Assembly (NCBI GenBank): GCA_964585575.1
Contig: CAZPEM010000162.1
Location: 1-6,678 of the forward strand
Origin: UBA4655 sp964585575
GTDB taxonomy: Bacteria; Planctomycetota; Planctomycetia; Pirellulales; UBA1268
Direction of reading: 5' to 3'
DNA length: 6,678 nt
Shown: positions 1 through 6,118 of the stretch, piece after piece
Position numbering within the stretch: the first letter of the stretch is position 1
Layout of the letters: every line of letters starts with the position of its first letter
Program-made: the position numbers and the translations under genes
Notes under the pieces: generated by a model
The model's database searches: none
The model's input: the letters and a program-made list of their open reading frames with translations, nothing else
What the model was told of the DNA's origin: nothing

Positions 1-88
1 CAGGCCGGAGGCCGAAGCGCCAGTCAGGTCCGAGTGAGCGAAGGACAGGATGTCCAGAGCGAACGTCCGGCGAGGGCATACGGGCAGT

Positions 89-134
89 CCCGAGCCAGCA
101 GAGTTGACCGTGAGGGGCTGCCCCGAGCCAGCAG
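89..134. repeat. 13-bp direct repeat pair downstream of fadA
   Basis: CCCGAGCCAGCAG occurs exactly at 89-101 and 122-134, a 33-base period. The similarity continues weakly beyond each copy (AGTTGAC after the first, CGTCGAC after the second). The second copy ends eight bases from the fadA stop. A GGGG-CTG-CCCC palindrome (114-124) overlaps the start of the second copy, and a GGACA-GGA-TGTCC palindrome lies at 43-55. No gene with family features was found in 1-141. The role is unknown; it may be an intergenic dispersed repeat or part of a transcript 3' end. Confidence 0.6.
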
Positions 135-141
135 CGTCGAC

Positions 142-1308
142 TCACGCGGTCGGCCGCTCGAGCAGGATCGCGATTCCCTGGCCGAGGCCGATGCACATCG
201 TGGCGAGGCCCGTCCGGGCACCGCGGGCGTGCATCGCATGGACGAGCGTGGTCACGATCCGCACGCCGGAAGCGCCGAGCGGATGGCCGATCGCGATCGC
301 GCCGCCGTGCACGTTCACCCGCGACTCGTCGAGGCCGAGCCCGCGGATGCAGTGGATCGCCTGCGCCGCGAAGGCCTCGTTGAGCTCCACGAGATCGATG
401 TCGGCGACCGAGCGGCCGGTCCGCACAAGCAGCGTGTTCACGGCCGCGATCGGGCCGCTGCCCATGTCCGATGGAGCGATCCCCACGACGCTCGTCGCCA
501 CGATCCTCGCAAGCGGCGTGAGGCCGAGGCGTCGCGCGGTTTCCTGCCGCATCACGACGACCGCCGCGGCGCCATCGCTCAAGGGGGAGCTCGTCGCCGC
601 GGTGATCGAGCCGTAGCCGGGGACGAAAGCAGGAGGGAGCGCCGCCATCGCCTCGAGCGAGGCATCGCCGCGGATCGACTGGTCGCGTCGCACGGGGACG
701 AGCCCGCCCGCCTCGTCGAGCCCGTTCACCACGACGATCTCGCGGTCGAAGAGCCCGGCCGCGGAGGCCGCATGGGCCTTGCGGTGGCTTTCGAGGGCGA
801 AGGCTTCCTGGGCCTTTCTCCCGATGCCGTGGCGGGCCGCGAGGAACTCCGCCGCCAGGCCCATCGACGCCACGCCGCGGCTCGAGGCCGCGAACGCCAT
901 CGGGTGGAAATCGACGAGCGACTCCATCGGCAGGTGGTGCATGTGCTCGACGCCGGCGGCGACCTGCACGTCGGCCTCTCCCGCGGCGATCGCGTGGCAG
1001 GCCTGCCGGATCGCCTGGAGGCCGGAGCCGCAGAGCCGGTTCGCGGTCGCCGCGGCGGCCGAGAAGGGAATCCCCGCGAGCATGGAGACGGTGCGGGCGG
1101 CGTTGCCCCCGAGTTCGCCGTGCTGCTTGACGGCGCCGAGGACGACGTCGTCGATCGTCGCGGGGTCGATCGTCGCCCGTTCGACCGCGGCGCGAACCGC
1201 GGCCGCGGCCAGCTCGTCCGCCCGCACGCGGCGAAACACCCCCTTCTCCGGATGCGACCTGCCGATCGCGGTTCGCGAGCAGCCGACGATGACCGGTTCA
1301 CCGTGCAT
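142..1308 (-). CDS. fadA: Acetyl-CoA C-acyltransferase (3-ketoacyl-CoA thiolase), FadA type
   Basis: This 388-residue cytosolic thiolase catalyses the last step of beta-oxidation, cleaving 3-ketoacyl-CoA with CoA to give acetyl-CoA and a shortened acyl-CoA. The nucleophilic cysteine is Cys93 in NRLCGSG. NEAF lies at 310-313, the GGAIAIGHPLGASG block with His342 at 335-348, and the C-terminal active-site cysteine is Cys372 in MCIGLGQG. The VEHMHHLPM and VDFHPM segments (about 120-137) and the MCIGLGQG ending resemble E. coli FadA (387 residues, from memory) more than biosynthetic acetyl-CoA acetyltransferases. The length is normal and all catalytic residues are present. The ATG at 1308 is preceded by GGAAGGA six bases away. 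The start overlaps the end of the upstream hydratase/dehydrogenase gene by 11 bases, so the two are co-transcribed and probably translationally coupled. Its partner would be that protein, in a FadB2A2-like complex. Family assignment is secure; chain-length specificity cannot be read. Confidence 0.96.
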   Translation of the reverse strand: MHGEPVIVGCSRTAIGRSHPEKGVFRRVRADELAAAAVRAAVERATIDPATIDDVVLGAVKQHGELGGNAARTVSMLAGIPFSAAAATANRLCGSGLQAIRQACHAIAAGEADVQVAAGVEHMHHLPMESLVDFHPMAFAASSRGVASMGLAAEFLAARHGIGRKAQEAFALESHRKAHAASAAGLFDREIVVVNGLDEAGGLVPVRRDQSIRGDASLEAMAALPPAFVPGYGSITAATSSPLSDGAAAVVVMRQETARRLGLTPLARIVATSVVGIAPSDMGSGPIAAVNTLLVRTGRSVADIDLVELNEAFAAQAIHCIRGLGLDESRVNVHGGAIAIGHPLGASGVRIVTTLVHAMHARGARTGLATMCIGLGQGIAILLERPTA

Positions 1309-3448
1309 GAAACGTCCTTCCCTCGCGGGCCATGGCCACGAGCCTGTCCGTCGGCCGCATCCGCAGGCCGAGCGATTCGAACACCGCGAGCCGCTTCAGG
1401 ATCGCCTCGGCGCCGAGCGAGTCGGCCCAGCCGAGGAGGCCGCCGCGGAACGCCGGAAACCCGAGGCCATGGACGACCGCGAGATCGACGTCGCCGGGGT
1501 CGTCCACCACGCCCTCGTCGAGTGCGAGCGTCGCCTCGAGCACCATCGGCAGGAAGAGCCGGTCGACGATCCGCTCTTCCGCATGAACGACCGCCGGATC
1601 GCCCTGCGGCTCGATAGCGTAGGGCTCGAGCCGTTTCACGATTGCCGGATTCGGCACGAGCGGGCGGTCGCGGCCGCCATGGAGATAGAAGCCCTCGCCG
1701 CACTTCTGCCCGAGCAGTTTCGCCCGCACCATCGCCGGGATGACGGGCGACGCCTCGATCCGATCACCGAAGCTCTCGTGCATGACCGTGCCGGCGTAGA
1801 AGGCCGTATCGAGCCCGATCAGGTCGTAGAGCTCGATCGGCCCCACCGGCATGCCGAACGCCTTCGCCACCCGGTCGATCCGCTGCGGCGGCACCCCCTC
1901 CCGCACGAGTTCGATCGCCTCGTGGAGATAGGGCATGAGCACGCGGTTCACGAGGAACCCGGGTGAGTCCTTCACGACGATCGGCAGCTTCCCGATCGCC
2001 CGCGCGAAGGCGACGGCCGTCGCGACCGTTGGATCGCTCGTCTCGGCGCCGCGGACGACCTCCACGAGCGGCCGCTTGCGGACCGGGACGAAGAAGTGGA
2101 TGCCGCAGACCCGCGAGCGGTCGGCGATCGTCTCGGCGATCCTCGCGATGCGGTAGGTGGACGTGTTCGTCGCGAGCACCGCGTCAGGCCGCACGAGCCG
2201 TTCGAGCTCCGCGAAGACCTCCCGTTTCACCTCGATCTTCTCGGTCACCGCCTCGATCACGACGTCGGCGTCGGCCGCGACGGCGAGCCGGCTCGCCGTC
2301 CGCAGCTTTGCGGCGAGCTGCACGGCCCGCTCCGGATCGCTCCGTCGCGTGCCGCGATCCCACGACGCCTCGTCGAGGATCGTGCGGGCCGCCTTTTCGA
2401 GCATCGCCCCGGACGTTTCGGCCACGGCCGTGCCAAGCCCGGCGCGGAGGCTCGCGGCGGCGATGCCGCTTCCCATCACGCCCGCCCCGACGATCGCGAC
2501 CCGTTCGATCACGCGATCGGTCGCGGGCTGACGCCGCCGGCTCCGCTCCCCGACGAGATGGAGGTGCACGAGATGGCGGGCGACGGGCGACCGCGCGAGT
2601 GAATCGAACCGGCGGCTCTCGAGTTCGCCGGCCGCCTCGGCATCGACCGCCACCCCATCGAGGATGAGTTCGAGGATGGCCTGCGGTGCGGGATAGTGTC
2701 CCCCGGTGCGGGAGAGGATCGCGGCGGACGCCGTCGAGGCGATGAAGGCCTTCTCCGACTCCTCGAGTTCCACCCTGCCCGCGGCCCGCCGCCGCCGGGA
2801 AAGGTGACCTCCGAGGGCCGCTTCCGCACGAAGCAGCCGCCTCGCCGACTCGATCGCCTGCCCAGCCGACACGACGGCGTCGACGAGCCCGAGCCGCCGC
2901 GCCGTGGCGGCATCGATCGGCTCCCCCGAGGCCGCAAGCTCGATCGCGGCGGCCGGTCCGACGAGCCGCGACAGCCGCACCGTGCCGCCCCAGCCCGGCA
3001 GGATGCCGAGCTTCACTTCCGGAAGCCCGATCGACACCTGCGGCGAATCGGTCGCGATCCGAAAATCGCAGGCGAGTGCGAGTTCCAGCCCGCCTCCGAG
3101 ACAGACGCCGTCGATCACGGCCGCGGTCGGCCAGGGCCGCGACGAGAGCCGCCCGAACAAGGCTCGGCCCGCATCGCACACCCGGGCCATTTCCCCCTCG
3201 GCCGCCCCGCCGCCGAGATGGTCCGCGAGCCGCTCGACGTCGGCGCCGGCGAAAAACGACCCCGGCCGGCCGGAGGCGATGACGAGCCCCGATGGTGGCG
3301 AGCCGGCGTCGATCGCGTCGAGTGCCCGGGCCAGTTCCTGGAGCACCAGCCTGGTGAGCACGTTTTGGCTGCGGCCCGGAACGAGAAAGGCGAGCACGAC
3401 CAGCCCGTCGTCCGAACGCTCGAGCGAGAGTGTCTGGAATGGCTCCAT
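1298..3448 (-). CDS. fadJ: Fused enoyl-CoA hydratase / 3-hydroxyacyl-CoA dehydrogenase (beta-oxidation alpha subunit)
   Basis: This 716-residue cytosolic protein hydrates trans-2-enoyl-CoA and then oxidises 3-hydroxyacyl-CoA with NAD+. The crotonase domain occupies about 1-190: FFAGAD at 65-70 (oxyanion region), GGGLELALACD at 118-128 with catalytic Glu122, and GLPEVKLGILPG at 141-152 with catalytic Glu144. A linker leads to the Rossmann domain, with GAGVMGSG at 321-328, ATNTS at 426-430, the catalytic pair His451 and Glu463, and NRVLMPYL from Asn501. Two C-terminal dehydrogenase domains follow (FGMPVGPIEL at 531-540; GLGFPAFRGG at 661-670). The HFFNP motif reads HFFVP here (Val454). Length is close to FadJ (714) and FadB (729); the N-terminus looks more FadJ-like while the partner thiolase is FadA-like, so the symbol is tentative. 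An upstream in-frame GTG at 3535 would add 29 residues, but the ATG at 3448 starts where the family starts. Neither has a clear Shine-Dalgarno. It is the first gene of the operon. Confidence 0.94.
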   Translation of the reverse strand: MEPFQTLSLERSDDGLVVLAFLVPGRSQNVLTRLVLQELARALDAIDAGSPPSGLVIASGRPGSFFAGADVERLADHLGGGAAEGEMARVCDAGRALFGRLSSRPWPTAAVIDGVCLGGGLELALACDFRIATDSPQVSIGLPEVKLGILPGWGGTVRLSRLVGPAAAIELAASGEPIDAATARRLGLVDAVVSAGQAIESARRLLRAEAALGGHLSRRRRAAGRVELEESEKAFIASTASAAILSRTGGHYPAPQAILELILDGVAVDAEAAGELESRRFDSLARSPVARHLVHLHLVGERSRRRQPATDRVIERVAIVGAGVMGSGIAAASLRAGLGTAVAETSGAMLEKAARTILDEASWDRGTRRSDPERAVQLAAKLRTASRLAVAADADVVIEAVTEKIEVKREVFAELERLVRPDAVLATNTSTYRIARIAETIADRSRVCGIHFFVPVRKRPLVEVVRGAETSDPTVATAVAFARAIGKLPIVVKDSPGFLVNRVLMPYLHEAIELVREGVPPQRIDRVAKAFGMPVGPIELYDLIGLDTAFYAGTVMHESFGDRIEASPVIPAMVRAKLLGQKCGEGFYLHGGRDRPLVPNPAIVKRLEPYAIEPQGDPAVVHAEERIVDRLFLPMVLEATLALDEGVVDDPGDVDLAVVHGLGFPAFRGGLLGWADSLGAEAILKRLAVFESLGLRMRPTDRLVAMAREGRTFHAR
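1315..1321 (-). promoter_or_regulatory. Shine-Dalgarno of fadA inside the 3' end of the upstream gene
   Basis: On the minus strand GGAAGGA occurs six bases before the fadA ATG and lies wholly within the coding end of the hydratase/dehydrogenase gene. It supports the 1308 start and independent or coupled re-initiation on a shared message. Confidence 0.75.
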
Positions 3449-3550
3449 CGGCGGAAGTGTGGCTTGCCGGATCGACAAAAACCAGTAGGGTATCAGGGTC
3501 GCCGCCCGGGCAAACCGCTCCGCGGCAGGGTCCACCCCGGAGGCTGTTCC
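3449..3550. promoter_or_regulatory. Divergent intergenic region between the fad operon and the membrane-protein gene
   Basis: These 102 bases separate two divergent starts and must carry or adjoin the promoter of the fad operon. The only AT-richer patch is around 3471-3494. On the plus strand TTGCCG (3464-3469) and TAGGGT (3486-3491) are spaced by 16 bases, a weak sigma-70-like match. On the minus strand TTTGCC followed after 16 bases by TACCCT is equally weak. No clear operator, such as a strong FadR- or TetR-type palindrome, was seen. The region is supported by gene orientation; the individual boxes are guesses. Confidence 0.35.
3539..3543 (+). promoter_or_regulatory. Strong Shine-Dalgarno GGAGG deciding the start at 3551
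   Basis: GGAGG is followed by a seven-base spacer (CTGTTCC) and then ATG at 3551. This is the best ribosome-binding site in the window. It favours the first of two in-frame ATGs (3551 rather than 3569) and rules out the long upstream extension of the frame, which runs antisense to the hydratase/dehydrogenase gene. Confidence 0.8.
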
Positions 3551-3579
3551 ATGGCCAAGTCGTGCTCCATGGCCAAGTC
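3548..3579 (+). repeat. 14-bp direct repeat duplicating the start codon region
   Basis: TCCATGGCCAAGTC occurs exactly at 3548-3561 and 3566-3579, an 18-base period that keeps frame. Each copy carries an ATG, so the protein begins MAKSCSMAKS. It looks like a short tandem duplication of the initiation region. Only the first copy has the GGAGG site at normal spacing. Confidence 0.85.
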
Positions 3580-4180
3580 AGACGTGAAGGCATCGCGGAG
3601 AGACAGCCGCGAGGGCTTCGCGGCTGTTTTCGGCGACCCGGCGTCGTTGGCCGCAGTCTGGCTGCTGCTCGTGGTGATCGGCGCCGCTGGTCGGCTTTGG
3701 CAGCCCGCCTATCACGTGACACCGATGGCCGCCGTCGGCCTCATGGCCGGTTTCGTCTTCGGCAACCCGCTCGTCGCGATGAGCGTGCCGGTGGCGGCGC
3801 TCGCCGCCAGCAACCTGTTCCTTCCGGCCTACGGCAGCGTCACGATGGCGGTCGTCGTGTTCGCGGCGACGGCCTGGCCCGCCCTGCTCGGCTTTTTCGC
3901 ACCCGGCATCCGCGAGGGCCGCTGGTGGACGTGGCTGGGCGGGGCGTTTGCCCACTCGCTGGTTTTCTTTCTCGCGACGAACCTCGCCTACTGGCTGATT
4001 TCGGACGACTATCCCAGATCGTTCGCCGGGCTCGTGGAGTGCTTCACGATGGCCCTGCCGTTCTACCGCTGGATGCCGGTGGGCGATGCGGCCTGGTCGC
4101 TCGCGGCGGTCGGTCTCCTGCGGGCGGCGCAGGCTGGCAGCGTCGTTCCCGACGGTGGTCGCAGCGTGCCGCTTGACTGA
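3551..4180 (+). CDS. Small multi-pass membrane protein, DUF6580-like
   Basis: The product is 209 residues. A short polar, basic N-terminus (1-28) precedes about five or six hydrophobic segments, roughly 32-49, 57-75, 76-93, 96-118, 131-150 and 178-194, so it is an inner-membrane protein with no cleavable signal peptide. Near the C-terminus, FFLATN (139-144), YP (154-155), ALPF (168-171) and a GD pair (178-179) match the pattern I recall for DUF6580, a family of roughly 200-residue bacterial membrane proteins common in planctomycetes. Its fold resembles ECF-transporter S-components; that comparison is from memory and no substrate can be named. The start at 3551 is set by GGAGG at 3539-3543; an in-frame ATG at 3569 is the alternative. 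It diverges from the fad operon, and the tRNA-Leu follows 37 bases downstream on the same strand. No intrinsic terminator was seen between them. The gene is real with good confidence; the family assignment is moderate. Confidence 0.82.
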   Translation: MAKSCSMAKSDVKASRRDSREGFAAVFGDPASLAAVWLLLVVIGAAGRLWQPAYHVTPMAAVGLMAGFVFGNPLVAMSVPVAALAASNLFLPAYGSVTMAVVVFAATAWPALLGFFAPGIREGRWWTWLGGAFAHSLVFFLATNLAYWLISDDYPRSFAGLVECFTMALPFYRWMPVGDAAWSLAAVGLLRAAQAGSVVPDGGRSVPLD

Positions 4181-4217
4181 AGTGGCTTGTACCGCAGAAT
4201 GGCCTGGAGTTCGTTCC

Positions 4218-4301
4218 GCGGGAATGGCGGAATTGGCAGACGCGCCAGGTTGAGGGCCTGGTGGTAGTAATACCGTGCAGGTTCAAGTCCTGTTTCCCGC
4301 A
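4218..4301 (+). tRNA. tRNA-Leu (anticodon GAG)
   Basis: This is a class II tRNA of 84 bases. The acceptor strands are GCGGGAA (4218-4224) and TTCCCGC (4294-4300), with discriminator A4301. The D-arm has the stem GCG/CGC and the AATTGGCAGA loop. The anticodon stem CCAGG/CCTGG (4245-4249, 4257-4261) encloses TTGAGGG, giving anticodon GAG at 4252-4254 for CUC/CUU leucine codons. The long variable arm has the stem GGTA/TACC (4263-4266, 4271-4274). The T-arm GCAGG-TTCAAGT-CCTGT (4277-4293) has one G-T wobble. CCA is not encoded; the 3' flank is GTTCC, so CCA must be added enzymatically. It lies 37 bases after the membrane-protein gene and 29 bases before the S1-protein gene. Confidence 0.98.
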
Positions 4302-4330
4302 GTTCCTTTCGTCCGTGTCCGCATGATCCC

Positions 4331-5959
4331 ATGACCAGCGACGCCCAGGAGCCCGAGCCGACGAAGCGTCGGATTCCGATCGGAAGCCAGCGGGCGGGCG
4401 TGCCTGTTCCGAAACTGCCTCCCCGGCATGTGCTCGTCACGCCGCCCGTAGCACCGCCAGCGTTACCGACGCCGCCGGCAGGTGCCGCCCAGCCCGCCGA
4501 CCGCGGGCCCGTGGAACCGACCCCGATCGTCGACGTCGCGGCCGAGGCCGTCGCACGGCACAAGCAGAAGCAGCTCGAGCAGAAGGAACGCGACCAGAAG
4601 CAACGCGAGTCGCGGAAGCCGCCTCGTGCCCAGCCGGCCCCGCCTGCGACGCGGGTCGAGGTTCCGAACCTCCGCGCTCCCCTCGAAGACGACCTCGCGA
4701 GCGAGTTCGAGGAGGCTCTCGGCGATATCGAAATCGACGCCCTGCTCGACGCGACCGTGCCGGCCAAAGCCGAGGCAGCGATCGAGCCTGGCACGAGGCT
4801 CTCGGGCACGGTCATTCGCGTCGGAGCCGACACGGCCTTCATCGACCTCGGCGCGAGGCGACAGGGGGCGCTGAAGCTCGTCGGCCTCGACCCGGAATCG
4901 TTTCCGGCCGTCGGTGATCCGATCGACGTCTCGGTCGGCTCCCGTAACGACGAGGACGGCCTCTACGACGTGGCGCCGGCCAACCGCGCCGTGTCGGTGG
5001 ATGACTATTCCCAGATCGAAGCCGGGATGATCGTCGCGGCCCGCGTGGTCGCAGCGAACAAGGGAGGCCTCGAGGCCGACGTGGCCGGCCTTCGTGGCTT
5101 CATCCCGGCGAGCCTCGTAAGCGTGTGGCGGGTGGAGAACCTGGAGGAACTCGTCGGCCAGACGCTCGAATGCCTCGTCACGGAGATCGTGCCGGCGGCG
5201 AGGCGGCTCGTGCTCTCGCGGCGGGCGGTGATCGAACGACAGGCGGCCGACGCGAAGGCGAAGCTCCTGGAGACGCTCGAAGTCGGCTCGCTGCTCGACG
5301 GCATCGTCCGGAGCGTCCGCGATTTCGGGGCGTTCGTCGACATCGGCCACGGGGTCGAGGGGCTCGTGCACGTCAGCCAGCTTTCCTGGGACCGTGTCGC
5401 GAATCCCGCCGACGTGCTGCAGCCGGGCCAGGCGATCCGCGTCGTCGTCAAGAAGATCGATCGCGACACCGGCAAGATCTCGCTCTCGGCCCGGGACCTC
5501 GTTGAAAGCCCCTGGAAGCGGGCCGCGGAGAAGTATCACGTGGGGGCGACCGTCCGCGGCACGGTCAGCCGCATCGCGCAGTTCGGTGCCTTCGTGCGGC
5601 TCGAGCCCGGCGTGGAGGGGCTCGTGCACGTGTCGGAGCTCGCCCACCGGCACGTCCGGAGCGTGTCGGACGTCGCCAAGGAGGGGGAGGAGGTCGAGTG
5701 CCGCGTGCTGTCGATCGATCCCGACGAGCAGCGGATGAGCCTGTCGATCAAGGCGGTGGCCTCGAAGCCTCCTGTCGAGGCTGGTGAGCCGACGTCGTCG
5801 GACGCTGGCATGACCGACGCCGACGCTGACGACGGGCGGTTGGACGGCGCTGGCACAGCCGCGGCCCGGCCCGTGGCGGCTGCCCGTCGCAAGAACGTTC
5901 CGCTCAAGGGAGGCATCGGCGGGCCGTCGACGGGCGAGCGTTTCGGCCTGAAGTGGTAG
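4331..5959 (+). CDS. S1 RNA-binding protein with four S1 repeats and a proline-rich N-terminal extension (S1-like)
   Basis: The product is a 542-residue cytosolic protein. Residues 1-70 are proline-rich, 71-100 are rich in K, Q, E and R and probably helical or coiled-coil, and 118-152 are acidic. Four S1 (OB-fold) repeats follow at about 154-222, 230-298, 317-388 and 404-474. Repeats 3 and 4 are canonical, with the RDFGAFVDI/AQFGAFVRL and VEGLVHVS signatures and ISLSARDL/MSLSIKAV endings. Repeats 1 and 2 are more divergent (FIDLGARRQGAL; GGLEADVAGLRGFIPAS). The tail is Ala/Asp-rich and ends in a Gly-rich basic segment, LKGGIGG...FGLKW. S1 proteins bind single-stranded mRNA and help initiation. 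E. coli S1 has six repeats in 557 residues, so this is either the planctomycete S1 counterpart or a paralogous RNA-binding protein; I avoid the name rpsA for that reason. The ATG at 4331 has no Shine-Dalgarno, and an ATG at 4323 is out of frame. The gene begins 29 bases after the tRNA-Leu. Confidence 0.92.
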   Translation: MTSDAQEPEPTKRRIPIGSQRAGVPVPKLPPRHVLVTPPVAPPALPTPPAGAAQPADRGPVEPTPIVDVAAEAVARHKQKQLEQKERDQKQRESRKPPRAQPAPPATRVEVPNLRAPLEDDLASEFEEALGDIEIDALLDATVPAKAEAAIEPGTRLSGTVIRVGADTAFIDLGARRQGALKLVGLDPESFPAVGDPIDVSVGSRNDEDGLYDVAPANRAVSVDDYSQIEAGMIVAARVVAANKGGLEADVAGLRGFIPASLVSVWRVENLEELVGQTLECLVTEIVPAARRLVLSRRAVIERQAADAKAKLLETLEVGSLLDGIVRSVRDFGAFVDIGHGVEGLVHVSQLSWDRVANPADVLQPGQAIRVVVKKIDRDTGKISLSARDLVESPWKRAAEKYHVGATVRGTVSRIAQFGAFVRLEPGVEGLVHVSELAHRHVRSVSDVAKEGEEVECRVLSIDPDEQRMSLSIKAVASKPPVEAGEPTSSDAGMTDADADDGRLDGAGTAAARPVAAARRKNVPLKGGIGGPSTGERFGLKW

Positions 5960-5978
5960 TGGTGTTGAAAACGGCAGG

Positions 5979-6043
5979 GCGGGCTGATTTGACCGTTCCT
6001 TCGGCCATGGGGAGGAACCTGGTTTCCTCGCCCCGAAGCCCGC
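5979..6043 (+). other. Interrupted stem-loop downstream of the S1-protein gene
   Basis: The arms can stack as GCGGGC/GCCCGC (5979-5984 with 6038-6043), TTCGG/CCGAA (6000-6004 with 6033-6037) and AGGAA/TTCCT (6013-6017 with 6024-6028), with a 15-base bulge on the 5' side. It starts 20 bases after the S1-protein stop, so it could be a transcript end or a structured 3' UTR. There is no T-run, so it is not a classical intrinsic terminator. In such GC-rich sequence short helices also arise by chance. Confidence 0.3.
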
Positions 6044-6045
6044 TG

Positions 6046-6075
6046 TTGGACGCACGGTCGCGATGCCGATATTCT
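6046..6075 (+). promoter_or_regulatory. Possible sigma-70-like promoter of the cytochrome gene
   Basis: TTGGAC (6046-6051) and TATTCT (6070-6075) are separated by 18 bases and lie in the only AT-rich patch (about 6069-6086) of this intergenic region. They sit 44 bases before the ATG at 6119. The matches are partial (TTG of the -35; four of six in the -10), so this is a candidate only. The position agrees with the cytochrome gene having its own promoter. Confidence 0.35.
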
Positions 6076-6118
6076 TGATAGCATACGCCAGGCACTGCCT
6101 CCCGGGACAAACGCTCCC

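Noticed and set aside
114..124. GGGGCTGCCCC palindrome as a terminator of the fad operon
   Set aside because: It has only a four-base stem with a three-base loop and no T-run on the minus strand, so it cannot be supported as an intrinsic terminator.
34..1617. A 527-codon plus-strand open frame opposite fadA and the end of the hydratase/dehydrogenase gene
   Set aside because: The translation is Arg/Ala/Asp-rich with no family motif, and it mirrors the codon bias of the well-supported minus-strand genes. Long antisense frames are expected at this GC content.
3449..3535. GTG start at 3535 for the hydratase/dehydrogenase gene, adding 29 residues
   Set aside because: The added segment does not resemble the family N-terminus and has no Shine-Dalgarno. 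The ATG at 3448 gives 716 residues, close to FadJ.
2696..3550. Upstream extension of the membrane-protein reading frame, which is open from 2696
   Set aside because: This part is antisense to the hydratase domain and of low-complexity composition. The GGAGG site and the hydrophobic protein both place the start at 3551.
2184..3722. A 512-codon minus-strand frame overlapping the hydratase/dehydrogenase gene in another frame
   Set aside because: It is on the same strand but out of frame with the real gene, Arg-rich, and crosses the divergent intergenic region without any motif.
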